From Novosphingobium hassiacum (GTDB taxonomy: Bacteria; Pseudomonadota; Alphaproteobacteria; Sphingomonadales; Sphingomonadaceae): DNA of 48,304 nucleotides. The notes beneath the pieces were generated by a model, which made no database searches, had not been told where the DNA came from, and saw nothing but the letters and a program-made list of their open reading frames with translations. Where the stretch lies: the NCBI RefSeq assembly GCF_014196055.1, contig NZ_JACICY010000016.1:1-48304 (forward strand), read 5' to 3'. Shown here one piece after another: positions 25,653 through 34,227 of this stretch (its first letter is position 1; each line of letters begins with the position of its first letter). A program made the translations under genes and the position numbers.

Positions 25653-26234
25653 ATGAACAGGATACTCCTCAATGCCTGCACGGCTCTTGTGGCGACCTGC
25701 GCCACTTTCGCGCTGCACGGCTGCGCCAGTGGGCTGGGCAAACTCGATCCGCTTCAGGCACAGGCGGAAATTCCCGAGTACCGGGTCGATGCCGGCGACA
25801 AGCTGCGGATCGTGGTTCAGGACATGAAGGACCTCAGCTCGGACTACATCGTCGATGGAACTGGGTCGGTTGCCATGCCGCTGATCAAGAACGTAAACCT
25901 GCGAAACCGTACGCTGCGCGAAGCCGAGCTTGAAATCGAGCACATCCTCCAAGCCGACAAGGTACTTAAAAACCCCAAAGTCAGCATCCAGCCGCTCGAC
26001 TTGCGACCGCTTTTCGTCATGGGTGAGGTCAATCGGCCCGGCGAGTACGTGTTCCGCCATGGCATGACTGTGTTCGCGGCCGTGTCGGCGGCGGGAGGCT
26101 ACACGTACCGAGCGAATACGGGCCGTGTCGCGATCACGCGAAGCATCAATGGCGCGCCGGTTACCGGCACTGCGTCGGATGACACCCCGGTAATGCCAGG
26201 CGATCGCATCAAGGTGGTCGAGCGGTGGTTCTGA
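25653..26234 (+). CDS. Wza-type polysaccharide export lipoprotein (short form)
   Basis: 193 residues from the ATG at 25653, preceded by CAGGGGAA. The lipobox is LHGC with Cys 24. The poly_export domain follows (about 40-115: IPEYRVDAGDKLRIVV, GTGSVAMPLIKNVN), then one SLBB-like domain (about 120-180: FVMGEVNRPGEYVF, GGYTYRANTG). E. coli Wza is about 380 residues, so this is the short kind that lacks the outer-membrane-spanning helix region; the adjacent beta-barrel protein, which overlaps it by 10 bp, may supply the pore. It should act with the Wzc-type protein at 36367 in export of the polymer. Confidence 0.87.
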   Translation: MNRILLNACTALVATCATFALHGCASGLGKLDPLQAQAEIPEYRVDAGDKLRIVVQDMKDLSSDYIVDGTGSVAMPLIKNVNLRNRTLREAELEIEHILQADKVLKNPKVSIQPLDLRPLFVMGEVNRPGEYVFRHGMTVFAAVSAAGGYTYRANTGRVAITRSINGAPVTGTASDDTPVMPGDRIKVVERWF

Positions 26235-27466
26235 GCGCGACGCGCCGCAGGGGCTTCGCTATCGCCTGCGTGATTGGCATGAGCGGTTGCGCGAATGCCG
26301 CGCTGGCGCAATCGACGGTAGCACCTGCCGTGGAAGAAGCGAACGATCCGCGCAACCGCAGCGACGGCGTGACACTAGGTCCAATCAAGGTGGTGCCCTC
26401 GGCGGATTTCCATCTCGACTACGACAGCAATGTCTATGCCGAGCCAAATAGTGCAAGTTCCGATGTTACCTACGGGTTCAGCCCGCAGATCGAAGCCTCC
26501 TACGCGCGACAGAACTTGCGCTTCAATACGCTCGCCTCCGCCAATGTCGTCCGTTTTGGCTCGCTGACCCGTGAGAACTACGTCGCCGCAACGATCCGTA
26601 GCGCAGCGATGTGGCTGATGCAGGCTGGCACGCAAGTGGGGGTCGAAGCTGGCTTCAGCAGGCTGGCCGAAGACCGCGGGGCGGTGGAAAGCCGGCTCGA
26701 CCAGACCTTGGGGCCGCGCATCACCAACCTGCTGTCCGGCGGGCTGACCTACCGCCGAGAGCGCGGCAGGCTGCTTGTCGAACTGGCTGGTCGGGCCGAA
26801 AAGTTCGACAATACGGCCGCTGTCGACAACCTTCGCGATTTCAACGTCTACGGGGTAACCGCCAAGACGGGCATGCGCATTGCCGGCGCGACGTACCTTA
26901 CGGCAACGGGATTTGCCTCATTCCGCGATTTCCGCCTCCCCGCACCCGGAACGCTCGCCAACCGCGATTCGGTCACTTACGGTTTTCGCGGTGGCATCGA
27001 TCTGACATCGAACCCATTCCTGCAGGGGCGTGTCGGAGTCGGGTTATTCCGATTCGATGCGCGATCCGACACCATTCCTGATCATACCGGCGTGTCGGTC
27101 GATGCATCGCTGACTTACCGTCCCCGCCGGCGGACAGCGATCGTGCTAGATGCCTTTCGCGGCGATGTCGCGACGTTCCGGCTTGGCGCGACGGCGCGTA
27201 CAGACACATTCGTGGGCCTGACCGTGCAGCAGGTCGCCCGGCACAACCTGTTTGGTTCGCTCGGCGCGTTCTGGCGCGAGACCCGCTACCAAGGTGATAC
27301 GCGGCAGTTCCGCACTTCGGGCGGCAGGGCTGCAATCGAATATCTCGTGAACCGATCAATCGCGGTGATCGGCACGGCGGCCTATACCCAACGCCGCAGC
27401 GATGATCCGTTCAGCCGGTTCGAGAGATTCCGCGCGGGCATCACGCTGCGGCTGACTCCGCAGTAA
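26225..27466 (+). CDS. Outer-membrane beta-barrel protein of the export operon
   Basis: 413 residues starting at GTG, with an N-terminal signal peptide (cleavage after about residue 28, AALAQS). The remainder alternates hydrophobic and polar residues in amphipathic strands and ends in the aromatic/charged style of barrels (ERFRAGITLRLTPQ). Proteins of this type (BBP2/VpsM-like, PF10082 as I recall) accompany short Wza proteins in exopolysaccharide loci. It overlaps wza by 10 bp, so the two are made together. It may form the outer-membrane exit or help assemble it. It ends 3 bp from the stop codon of the convergent glycosyltransferase gene. Confidence 0.75.
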   Translation: MVLSATRRRGFAIACVIGMSGCANAALAQSTVAPAVEEANDPRNRSDGVTLGPIKVVPSADFHLDYDSNVYAEPNSASSDVTYGFSPQIEASYARQNLRFNTLASANVVRFGSLTRENYVAATIRSAAMWLMQAGTQVGVEAGFSRLAEDRGAVESRLDQTLGPRITNLLSGGLTYRRERGRLLVELAGRAEKFDNTAAVDNLRDFNVYGVTAKTGMRIAGATYLTATGFASFRDFRLPAPGTLANRDSVTYGFRGGIDLTSNPFLQGRVGVGLFRFDARSDTIPDHTGVSVDASLTYRPRRRTAIVLDAFRGDVATFRLGATARTDTFVGLTVQQVARHNLFGSLGAFWRETRYQGDTRQFRTSGGRAAIEYLVNRSIAVIGTAAYTQRRSDDPFSRFERFRAGITLRLTPQ

Positions 27467-27469
27467 GCG

Positions 27470-28678
27470 TCAATCCGCCAGCAGTTCGCGATAGATCCGC
27501 TCCATAGACCAGACATGCCTCGACCGGGCGAAGCGTTCGCGCGCGCTGGCCCGGGCTGCAGCGGTCATTGTCGCAACCGGCGAAGGATTATCGATAACGA
27601 AGCTGCAGGCTGAGGCCATCGCAGCAGCATCGTCGGGCGAGACGAGAATGCCGGTTCCATCCACAATCGCCTCGGGATTGCCACCGGATCGCGTCGCTAC
27701 GACCGGCGTGCCGACCAGCATCGCCTCGACCAGCGTCCGCCCGAGCGGCTCGCTTACTGCCGGCACCGCGAGGATATCGCACCCCGCGATCCAGTCGGCT
27801 CCGGGCGAGCGATAGCCCATCAGCCGCACGACCGTATCCAGTTGCAGGTCGGCGATGCGCCTGCGTAGCGCGACTTCGACTTCGGGCAGCTCCGCCTCGC
27901 CGAACATCACGCCGCAGACCGGCCGGGTCGAGCGCAGATGCAGCCGCGCGATCGCCTCGACAAACAACAGCGGGCGCTTACGGTCAATGAAGCTGCCAAA
28001 GTAGCCGACGATGACGACATGCTCTGGCAGGTCCAGTTCCACGCGCAGGCGATCGCGCATGGCATCCCGATCAACGGCAATGTCGATATCGAATGGACTG
28101 AACACGACCTGCGCCTTGCGCAGCGCATGCGAGCGTTTGCTGCGCGGAAGAGAGAAGCGCGATACGGTGACGATCTGATCGGCTACCCAAGGCGCAAGCA
28201 AGCGCAGACCCCGCGCCGCAGGATCGGCGCGATGATGCCAGAGCAGGCGCGCGCCGGCCAGCTTTGCGGCGAGCGCCCAAGCGGCATGACTGCGCCCATC
28301 GTTGGTATGGACGATCCGCACGCCTTGCTCGCGCAGGAAGCGTGCACGCGTAAGCAAACCCTTCAGCCCACGCAGGAATTTCCCCAGCCCGACCGGATTT
28401 CCCGGAATCAGCGGGTTGTGCGGCGCTGCTGGATCGGGGAGTGGTGCGAAATCGGCGAAATTGTGCGCGAGTTTGCCCCCCGGGCGTTCGACGATGACGA
28501 GTATCCGATAGGTTCGCGCATCGAGTTGCCGAAGCAGCCCCAGCAAGGAGTGATGGCTTCCGCCCAGACTGTCGCCGGCAAGCGGAAAGCAGATTACCGG
28601 ACGCGTATCGCGCGCGGTCTCATGCGGCGCTGCAACCAGCTTTTCGCCAAGGGTTGGCTGGGCAAGTTGCGCGGTCAC
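27470..28678 (-). CDS. Glycosyltransferase family 4
   Basis: 402 residues, GTG start overlapping the stop of the upstream lyase-like gene by 4 bp. The N-terminal domain has GDSLGGSHHSLLGLLRQL, resembling the glycine-rich loop of family 4 enzymes. The C-terminal domain has YFGSFIDRKRPLLFVEA and SEPLGRTLVEAMLVGTPVVAT with the E-x7-E pattern. It should be a cytoplasmic, membrane-associated sugar transferase of the same pathway. Pairing with a secreted lyase-like protein rather than with the other glycosyltransferases is unusual. Donor and acceptor cannot be read from the sequence. Confidence 0.82.
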   Translation of the reverse strand: MTAQLAQPTLGEKLVAAPHETARDTRPVICFPLAGDSLGGSHHSLLGLLRQLDARTYRILVIVERPGGKLAHNFADFAPLPDPAAPHNPLIPGNPVGLGKFLRGLKGLLTRARFLREQGVRIVHTNDGRSHAAWALAAKLAGARLLWHHRADPAARGLRLLAPWVADQIVTVSRFSLPRSKRSHALRKAQVVFSPFDIDIAVDRDAMRDRLRVELDLPEHVVIVGYFGSFIDRKRPLLFVEAIARLHLRSTRPVCGVMFGEAELPEVEVALRRRIADLQLDTVVRLMGYRSPGADWIAGCDILAVPAVSEPLGRTLVEAMLVGTPVVATRSGGNPEAIVDGTGILVSPDDAAAMASACSFVIDNPSPVATMTAAARASARERFARSRHVWSMERIYRELLAD

Positions 28679-30033
28679 ACCCCGTTTTCCGTGTCGAGAT
28701 GTTCGAGGAATCGCGTCAGGTTGTCCTTGCCGTCCTTGCGCCGGTCGCCCCAGGGGTCGGGCACACCAGAATCCGCGCCATTGGCGGTTTCCCAGCGATC
28801 GTCCATGCCGTCACGGTCGCTGTCGGGATAAGGCTGCGCTGCAACGACCGGCGGTATCACGCCAGGTTTATGAACGATATGACCGGTGCCCGAACCAACG
28901 TCGGCAATCACTCTTGCATCTATCGCGTCGCGCGGCCAGGCCCCTGCACGCGCGAGCGCGACGTCGTATGCCGCCGCCGCACCAAGGGCCCGTACGGTCA
29001 GCCGACATGGCGGATCGGAACGCAGGACCGTTTCGGCAGATGGTGTGACGTGGACGAATTCGCCCTCGAATACATTGTCCTGCGCAAAGATCGAACTCGC
29101 GCCCCTGCCGCCGAAGGTCTGCCGGACGATGCCGACGCTTTCGGGCGTGGTGTTCGGGCCGGCCTTGAAATAATTGCCAACGATCGACACCGGCGTTCCT
29201 CCATAGCTCTCCCAGACTTCGGCGAATTCGGAGGTGGCATTGTAGAACACGTTGTTGACTACTTCGATGCAAGAGCGGGGCGGAAAGTTGATGTCCGGGT
29301 TGCGATCGCCACTGTGGGCGCAGATGTTGCCGATGAAGCTGAAATGCTGCGCATCGGGAGGATCGCTGCCGAGCAGCGCGCACTTATCGTGTCGCGGCAG
29401 GCCATAGGCAAAGATGGAGTTGCTGATGGTGATGAAGTCGTTGTCCGCGAAACCGTTGATCAGTTCGTCACGCGCCCAGCTTGCGCTGACATGATCGATG
29501 ATGACGTAGGTACTGTTCTCGATCGTGATCGAATCTTCCGAGCCGCGCTCATCGCCGAGGCGGTCATTGCGGACCCGGATATTGCGGATGACGACGTCAT
29601 GCGTGCCTTTGATCACCAACGGGGTGCGGCCAACCTCGCCTCCCGAATGTGCCAGGGTTATCCCGCTGCCCGGCGCGGTCTGTCCTGCGATTGTGAGGTA
29701 GGGGTTGGTGATCCACGGCGGTCGCTTAGTGAAGCGGATCGTGCCCGACACGCGGAACACACAGACGCGCGGGCCGCTTGCCTCGATGCAAGACCGCAGT
29801 GACCCGGGTCCGCCATCTGCCAGTGTTTCGACAGGCATGATCCGGCCGCCCGTGCCACCGCGTGAATAGGCACCGAAGCCGACCGCACCTGGAAACGCAA
29901 GAACCTTGCGTTCGCTCGGTCCGGACGACGACCCGCTGCCCGAGTTCTTGCCTTCAGTGGACGACGAACAGGCGGTTGTCGCGATCATCGCCAGCAGCGC
30001 CAGTGCGCAAACCGAGGAGTACTGGCGTTGCAT
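28675..30033 (-). CDS. Pectate-lyase-fold lipoprotein, third and divergent member
   Basis: 452 residues from the ATG at 30033, with lipobox ATTAC (Cys 22) and a Ser/Gly linker. The beta-helix domain (about 45-400) carries the family patterns PGSLRSCIEASGPRVCVFRVSGTI, Asp 180-His 181 (IIDHVSASWARDE) and Arg 244 in GDRNPDIN, the position of the PL1 catalytic arginine. The C-terminus has a DSDRDGMDDRWE segment but lacks the NELAGD tail of copies 1 and 2. It is clearly diverged from those, so it predates their duplication. It probably sits in the outer membrane or periplasm and trims a uronate polymer. Its gene is divergent from the Wzy operon. Confidence 0.78.
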   Translation of the reverse strand: MQRQYSSVCALALLAMIATTACSSSTEGKNSGSGSSSGPSERKVLAFPGAVGFGAYSRGGTGGRIMPVETLADGGPGSLRSCIEASGPRVCVFRVSGTIRFTKRPPWITNPYLTIAGQTAPGSGITLAHSGGEVGRTPLVIKGTHDVVIRNIRVRNDRLGDERGSEDSITIENSTYVIIDHVSASWARDELINGFADNDFITISNSIFAYGLPRHDKCALLGSDPPDAQHFSFIGNICAHSGDRNPDINFPPRSCIEVVNNVFYNATSEFAEVWESYGGTPVSIVGNYFKAGPNTTPESVGIVRQTFGGRGASSIFAQDNVFEGEFVHVTPSAETVLRSDPPCRLTVRALGAAAAYDVALARAGAWPRDAIDARVIADVGSGTGHIVHKPGVIPPVVAAQPYPDSDRDGMDDRWETANGADSGVPDPWGDRRKDGKDNLTRFLEHLDTENGV

Positions 30034-30335
30034 GAAGTATACTCTCCGCAGGCTTGTCGCGCGCTTGCCGCGCTGTGCGCGAGCTATATGTCGCCGACGC
30101 ATCTGCAGATGTTTTAAGGCGAAACAGATGCTTCGGCAGTGTTATTGAGTAGATGACGCAAAGAGCGAGCGGTCATCTTTTGGACCGTGCGCGCTAGCCG
30201 ATTTCGCCATCAGCCTATGCTTTTTAACACGCCTCCTCGCCACACGCGTGTTTGCACAGTTGCACCGATCCCTGCACTTTTCCGGGGTGAGACCGGACAT
30301 TTCAGACATGCCTGAGGGGGGGCGGTAGCAGGATC
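30034..30335. promoter_or_regulatory. Divergent promoter region between the third lyase and the wzy operon
   Basis: About 300 bp that must carry the promoters of both operons. A perfect 12-bp palindrome CATCTGCAGATG lies at 30100-30111, some 70 bp upstream of the lyase start, and half of it (ACAGATGC) recurs about 15 bp further on. This may be an operator; there is no other support. Confidence 0.4.
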
Positions 30336-31640
30336 ATGCCATTGCACCTGTCAGCGGCCGGGGCAGACCGATCGGAGCGGGCACTAGCCCTGCTGATCGG
30401 CTTTGCAACATTCACCATGTCGATGCATGTCCTGCGGCTAGGCCCGATCAACGTGACCGTTTCGGACGCTGCGCTGGTTGCGTGTCTTGTCCTGCTAGTC
30501 ACCCGGCAACAGCTCAATCACGTCCCTTTCGGCAAATTGAGCTTTGCGTGGTGCGCCGGTTTGTCGCTGATGCTCGGCGGACTTCTTGTCAGCTCCGTTG
30601 TGAACGGTGATCCTCTGCGCTGGATCAACGTGGCTGCCCAATACCTGTTCGCCTGGTTGCTGCTGCCGATGGTGCTGTTCAGCTTCACGCGCGAGCGGAT
30701 GCAGCGATGCACGCTGCTGTTCGTCTATGGCGTCACTGCCTCGCAGGCTTTCAGCATCGCGGCCAGTTATACGCTGCCGCAAGGAACACTTACGGCGCTG
30801 TTCGGGCCGGGCTTCGTCATGGGTAATGGTCGGCTCGGCGCACTGACCGGAGAAGGCAACTGGAATGGCGCGGTCATCGCGTTCGCGTTTCCGATGCTGA
30901 TCAATGCGATGCAGCGCGGAAACATCGCCAAGTGGCCAGCACTGCTTTGCATAGTCTTCATGCTGTGGGGTCTCGTGGCCTGCGCGAGCTTCACCGGTTT
31001 CGGTGCCACCGCGGCGGCCGTTGCCATTACTATTGGGATAACCAGCCCGCGCAGGCTGTTTACCGTAGGCCTGCCACTTGCCGGACTGGTCGTGGCGTAT
31101 CTGGTCAGTGGTTTGCCTCTGCCCGGTATATTCGAGCAGCGCGTCGCCGGTGCGTTGACCAGCGGGGACCTCAGTCACGCTGGTACTTTCGCTGGGCGCT
31201 CGCAGCTCATCGTCGAGGCTTGGAAGCTGTCGTCCGAAACCATTCTGCTCGGCTTCGGGGTCGATCGCTACCGCGAGGTCAGCACCCTTGGCGCGCCAGT
31301 TCACCAGTTCTTCCTGCTCATCCTCACCGAGGGCAGCGCTTTCGCGCTGTGCGGATTGCTGATGCTGATGACGATGCTGTGGGTGAAAGCGGTCCAGGCA
31401 AACCGGGTGAGCAGGTCCGACGGCGCAACTGCCGTCGCGGTGCTCGTCGTGTTTTGCATTTTCACCTCGGCGGTCCCGCACATGTACACCCGGTTGTGGA
31501 TCGGTCCGGTGCTGCTCGCGCTTGCCGCCGCCGCGCGGCAGGCCCGTCCGCAAGACTGGATCGAGGGGACCGCGCGCGTTGTTAGGTCCGCTCGTGCGCG
31601 CAGCCGAGCCCGATCCGCCACCAAGGAGCAACTCGCATGA
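30336..31640 (+). CDS. Wzy-type polymerase / O-antigen ligase family protein
   Basis: 434 residues, strongly hydrophobic, with about ten to twelve predicted membrane segments and a larger periplasmic stretch near residues 260-330 (VSGLPLPGIFEQRVAGALTSGD through FGVDRYREVSTLG). This is the O-antigen ligase/polymerase (Wzy_C) architecture. Given a Wzx flippase directly downstream, it most likely polymerises undecaprenyl-linked repeat units in the periplasm. A ligase role (attachment to a lipid) cannot be excluded from sequence. First gene of a long plus-strand operon; the Wzx start overlaps its stop by 4 bp. Confidence 0.8.
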   Translation: MPLHLSAAGADRSERALALLIGFATFTMSMHVLRLGPINVTVSDAALVACLVLLVTRQQLNHVPFGKLSFAWCAGLSLMLGGLLVSSVVNGDPLRWINVAAQYLFAWLLLPMVLFSFTRERMQRCTLLFVYGVTASQAFSIAASYTLPQGTLTALFGPGFVMGNGRLGALTGEGNWNGAVIAFAFPMLINAMQRGNIAKWPALLCIVFMLWGLVACASFTGFGATAAAVAITIGITSPRRLFTVGLPLAGLVVAYLVSGLPLPGIFEQRVAGALTSGDLSHAGTFAGRSQLIVEAWKLSSETILLGFGVDRYREVSTLGAPVHQFFLLILTEGSAFALCGLLMLMTMLWVKAVQANRVSRSDGATAVAVLVVFCIFTSAVPHMYTRLWIGPVLLALAAAARQARPQDWIEGTARVVRSARARSRARSATKEQLA

Positions 31641-33016
31641 ATCCGGTCACATCGGCGAGATCGCTTGGAGGCATAAGACACAAGTGGGCGACAAGTACGG
31701 TCCTGCGGCCCCGCTTGATCAGCATTGGGCACTTGATATCCGGCAACGGCGCAAATGCCGTAATCATGGCCGTGAGCACCGTCATCGCGGCGCGCACTCT
31801 GGGGCCTGCGGCGTACGGTACGCTCGCGCTGATCCTGACGATCGGAAGGGTAAGCGAGCGTGTCCTGCGTTTTGAATCGTGGCAACCGCTGATCCGGTTT
31901 GCAGCGCAACGCGATGTGGAGCGCGATCCCGCACGGATGAGCCAGCTGATGCTCTACGGTTTGCTGCTGGACATCTCCACCGCCCTGCTGGCGGCAGTGC
32001 TGACCATCGCCGCGGGCTATACCTTGGCAACGGTCATCCATCTCGGAGCATCGGCGCTGCCGCTTGTCGCGATTTATGCGGTGGCGATTGCGGTCAACGT
32101 GCGCGGGATGCCGACCGCAGCATTGCGCATCAACGCGCAATTCAGGACGCTGGCATACGTTCAGCTTTTCGCCAGCGTGCTGCGGGTCGTGGCGGCGCTT
32201 GTCGCGCTTTCTCTGGATCTAGATCTGCTCGCTTTCGTGACGATCTGGACCGCCGCACAGATCATCGATTCGATGTTGTTCAATTATCTCGGGTTCCGGA
32301 CGCTGCACAGGTTGAGCATCCCCAGCCCGTTGCGGGCAAGCTGGCGAAACCTGCCGTCCGAATTTCCAGGATTTCTGGGCTTTGCGTTCTCGACCAATCT
32401 GTCGAGCACGCTCCGTACCTTTACGCAGGAGGCAGACACCCTGCTGGTCAGTGCATTTGCGGGATCGAACGCTGCCGGTTTCTATCACATCGCCAAACGC
32501 ATCGCGAAAGTCGCGCAGCAGGTTGGCGCGATGATCCAGGCTGTCGTCTACCCCGACATGGCGCGGATGTGGGCCAACGCCCAGCACCGGGCCTTCCGCA
32601 GAATCACGGCACGGCTACAGCTCGCCCTCGCAGCGGCTGGCCTAGCCATTCTCTTCACGACATGGGTCCTCGGCGGATTCCTGGTGAACGTGGCATTCGG
32701 GAGCGAGTTCGCCGATGCCTATCCGCTGTTGCTGGCCCAACTGGTGGCAGTCATTCTGATCATGCACGCAGCACCCTCGCGATCGGCGCTGCTGGCCATG
32801 AACCGCCCCCGGTTCGTGCTGGGAACTGCGGTGATATCGACCGCGCTGTTCTTTATGGTGGCGCTGTATGCGCTGCCAAGATTTGGCGCGATCGGCGCGA
32901 ACTTCGCCCACATCGCATTTTCCGCCTTCACCGCGATCGCAATGGACCTCTGCTGGTGGCGAGGCAGCAACGTTCCGACGACGCTCGAGGCGCCGGCAGC
33001 GGCAGCGGCGTCGTGA
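31637..33016 (+). CDS. Wzx-type oligosaccharide flippase
   Basis: 459 residues of a polytopic membrane protein (about 12 to 14 segments) of the MOP/polysaccharide biosynthesis family. The N-terminal region has TVIAARTLGPAAYGTLALILT, a hallmark of Wzx proteins, and further hydrophobic segments run to the C-terminus. It would move undecaprenyl-PP-linked repeats from the cytoplasmic to the periplasmic face, before polymerisation by the preceding gene product. It is coupled to both neighbours by 4-bp overlaps. Substrate specificity is not visible from sequence. Confidence 0.87.
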   Translation: MNPVTSARSLGGIRHKWATSTVLRPRLISIGHLISGNGANAVIMAVSTVIAARTLGPAAYGTLALILTIGRVSERVLRFESWQPLIRFAAQRDVERDPARMSQLMLYGLLLDISTALLAAVLTIAAGYTLATVIHLGASALPLVAIYAVAIAVNVRGMPTAALRINAQFRTLAYVQLFASVLRVVAALVALSLDLDLLAFVTIWTAAQIIDSMLFNYLGFRTLHRLSIPSPLRASWRNLPSEFPGFLGFAFSTNLSSTLRTFTQEADTLLVSAFAGSNAAGFYHIAKRIAKVAQQVGAMIQAVVYPDMARMWANAQHRAFRRITARLQLALAAAGLAILFTTWVLGGFLVNVAFGSEFADAYPLLLAQLVAVILIMHAAPSRSALLAMNRPRFVLGTAVISTALFFMVALYALPRFGAIGANFAHIAFSAFTAIAMDLCWWRGSNVPTTLEAPAAAAAS

Positions 33017-34227
33017 CCGCTTCCCTCGCCCGAGTTATCGCAGGGGTGGACCGCAACGATGCAGGCGCGAGCTTGGTTGCCAAGCGATCGATCGCATCAG
33101 ACGCTCGCCCCTCGCTCCTGTTCTTCTTGCCCGGGTTGACGGCGGGCGGCTCCGAGCATGTCGTTACGTTCAACGCCAATCGCTTGGCTGCCAAAGGATA
33201 TCGCGTGCACATCGTGTCGTGCGAGGCGCAGGGCAGCACGCCATATTACCCGTGCGACGAGGCGGTGCGCATTCACTACCTTGGCGTTCCGGTCAGCCAG
33301 CGCGGCAAACTGCGCGAGCTGTTTGCCATTCTCGGGCGCGTCCGCGCGCTGCGCCGCATGCTGATCCAGCTTGAGCCTGATCTTGTCATCAGCTTTTTGA
33401 CGCGCACCAATGTGATCGCCGTCGCCGCCGCGCAAGGGCTCGGGCTGCCGGTGATCGTATCCGAAAGAAACAACCCGCAGCGTCAGCGCCCCGGACCCGT
33501 CTGGCGAGCGCTGCGACGGATCACATATGCCCGCGCCTTTGGTTTAGTGACGATGACCAGAGGCGCGATGGCGTACTTTCCCAAGGCCATGCGGCGCCGT
33601 GGCTGGGTAATACCCAACATGGCCGACTGGCAGCACTACAAGCCTTCGAAAGCGAGCGCGCAGCCAAGGCTGACGGCGGTCGGTCGCCTTACCGGACAGA
33701 AGGGCTTCGACCTTCTGATCGAAGCCTTTGCCGCAACCGCGCCCGATCATCCCGACTGGCGGTTGAGCATCTGGGGCGAAGGGGCGGATCGCGCCGCACT
33801 TGAGCAACAGGCCCGGGCTCTCGGCATGGCGGACCGGATCGATTTGCCCGGCGTGTCCAAAAGCCCCGGCAGCTGGATCGAAACCGCCGACGCCTTCGTG
33901 CTCAGTTCGCGGTTCGAAGGCTGGGGCCTGGTCCTGGGCGAGGCGATGGCGGCAGGCTTGCCGTGCGTGTCCTTCGACTGCCCGTTCGGACCTTCGGACA
34001 TGATTACTCATGGTGTTGACGGCCTGCTGGTTCCCGACGGTGACGTGTCCGCGCTCGCGGCTGCACTGTCGCAGGTGATGGGCGATCCTGCGCTGCGGGA
34101 CAGGCTGGGAGCAAGCGCTACCAATGCCGCCGAACGTTTCGCACCCGAGCGCATCGGCGCGCGCTGGGAAGCGATGATCAATCAGGTGCTGCACACGAAC
34201 GCGGATAGGAGCCAATCCCCATGCTGA
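33013..34227 (+). CDS. Glycosyltransferase family 4
   Basis: 404 residues from the GTG at 33013, which overlaps the flippase stop by 4 bp; a longer open frame upstream is only the shadow of the flippase gene. The N-terminal domain has FFLPGLTAGGSEHVVTFNANRLA. The C-terminal domain has VGRLTGQKGFDLLIEAF and SSRFEGWGLVLGEAMAAGLPCVSFDCPFGPSDMI, a pattern seen in UDP-galactose or UDP-GalNAc transferases of family 4 such as PglJ and PglH. It should add a sugar to the growing lipid-linked unit. Exact donor is unknown. Confidence 0.85.
   Translation: MTASLARVIAGVDRNDAGASLVAKRSIASDARPSLLFFLPGLTAGGSEHVVTFNANRLAAKGYRVHIVSCEAQGSTPYYPCDEAVRIHYLGVPVSQRGKLRELFAILGRVRALRRMLIQLEPDLVISFLTRTNVIAVAAAQGLGLPVIVSERNNPQRQRPGPVWRALRRITYARAFGLVTMTRGAMAYFPKAMRRRGWVIPNMADWQHYKPSKASAQPRLTAVGRLTGQKGFDLLIEAFAATAPDHPDWRLSIWGEGADRAALEQQARALGMADRIDLPGVSKSPGSWIETADAFVLSSRFEGWGLVLGEAMAAGLPCVSFDCPFGPSDMITHGVDGLLVPDGDVSALAAALSQVMGDPALRDRLGASATNAAERFAPERIGARWEAMINQVLHTNADRSQSPC

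Noticed and set aside
31879..33012. Long open frame upstream of the glycosyltransferase start at 33013
   Set aside because: It lies wholly in another frame of the flippase gene, has Arg/His-rich composition of a shadow frame, and the glycosyltransferase family begins only after the GTG that overlaps the flippase stop.
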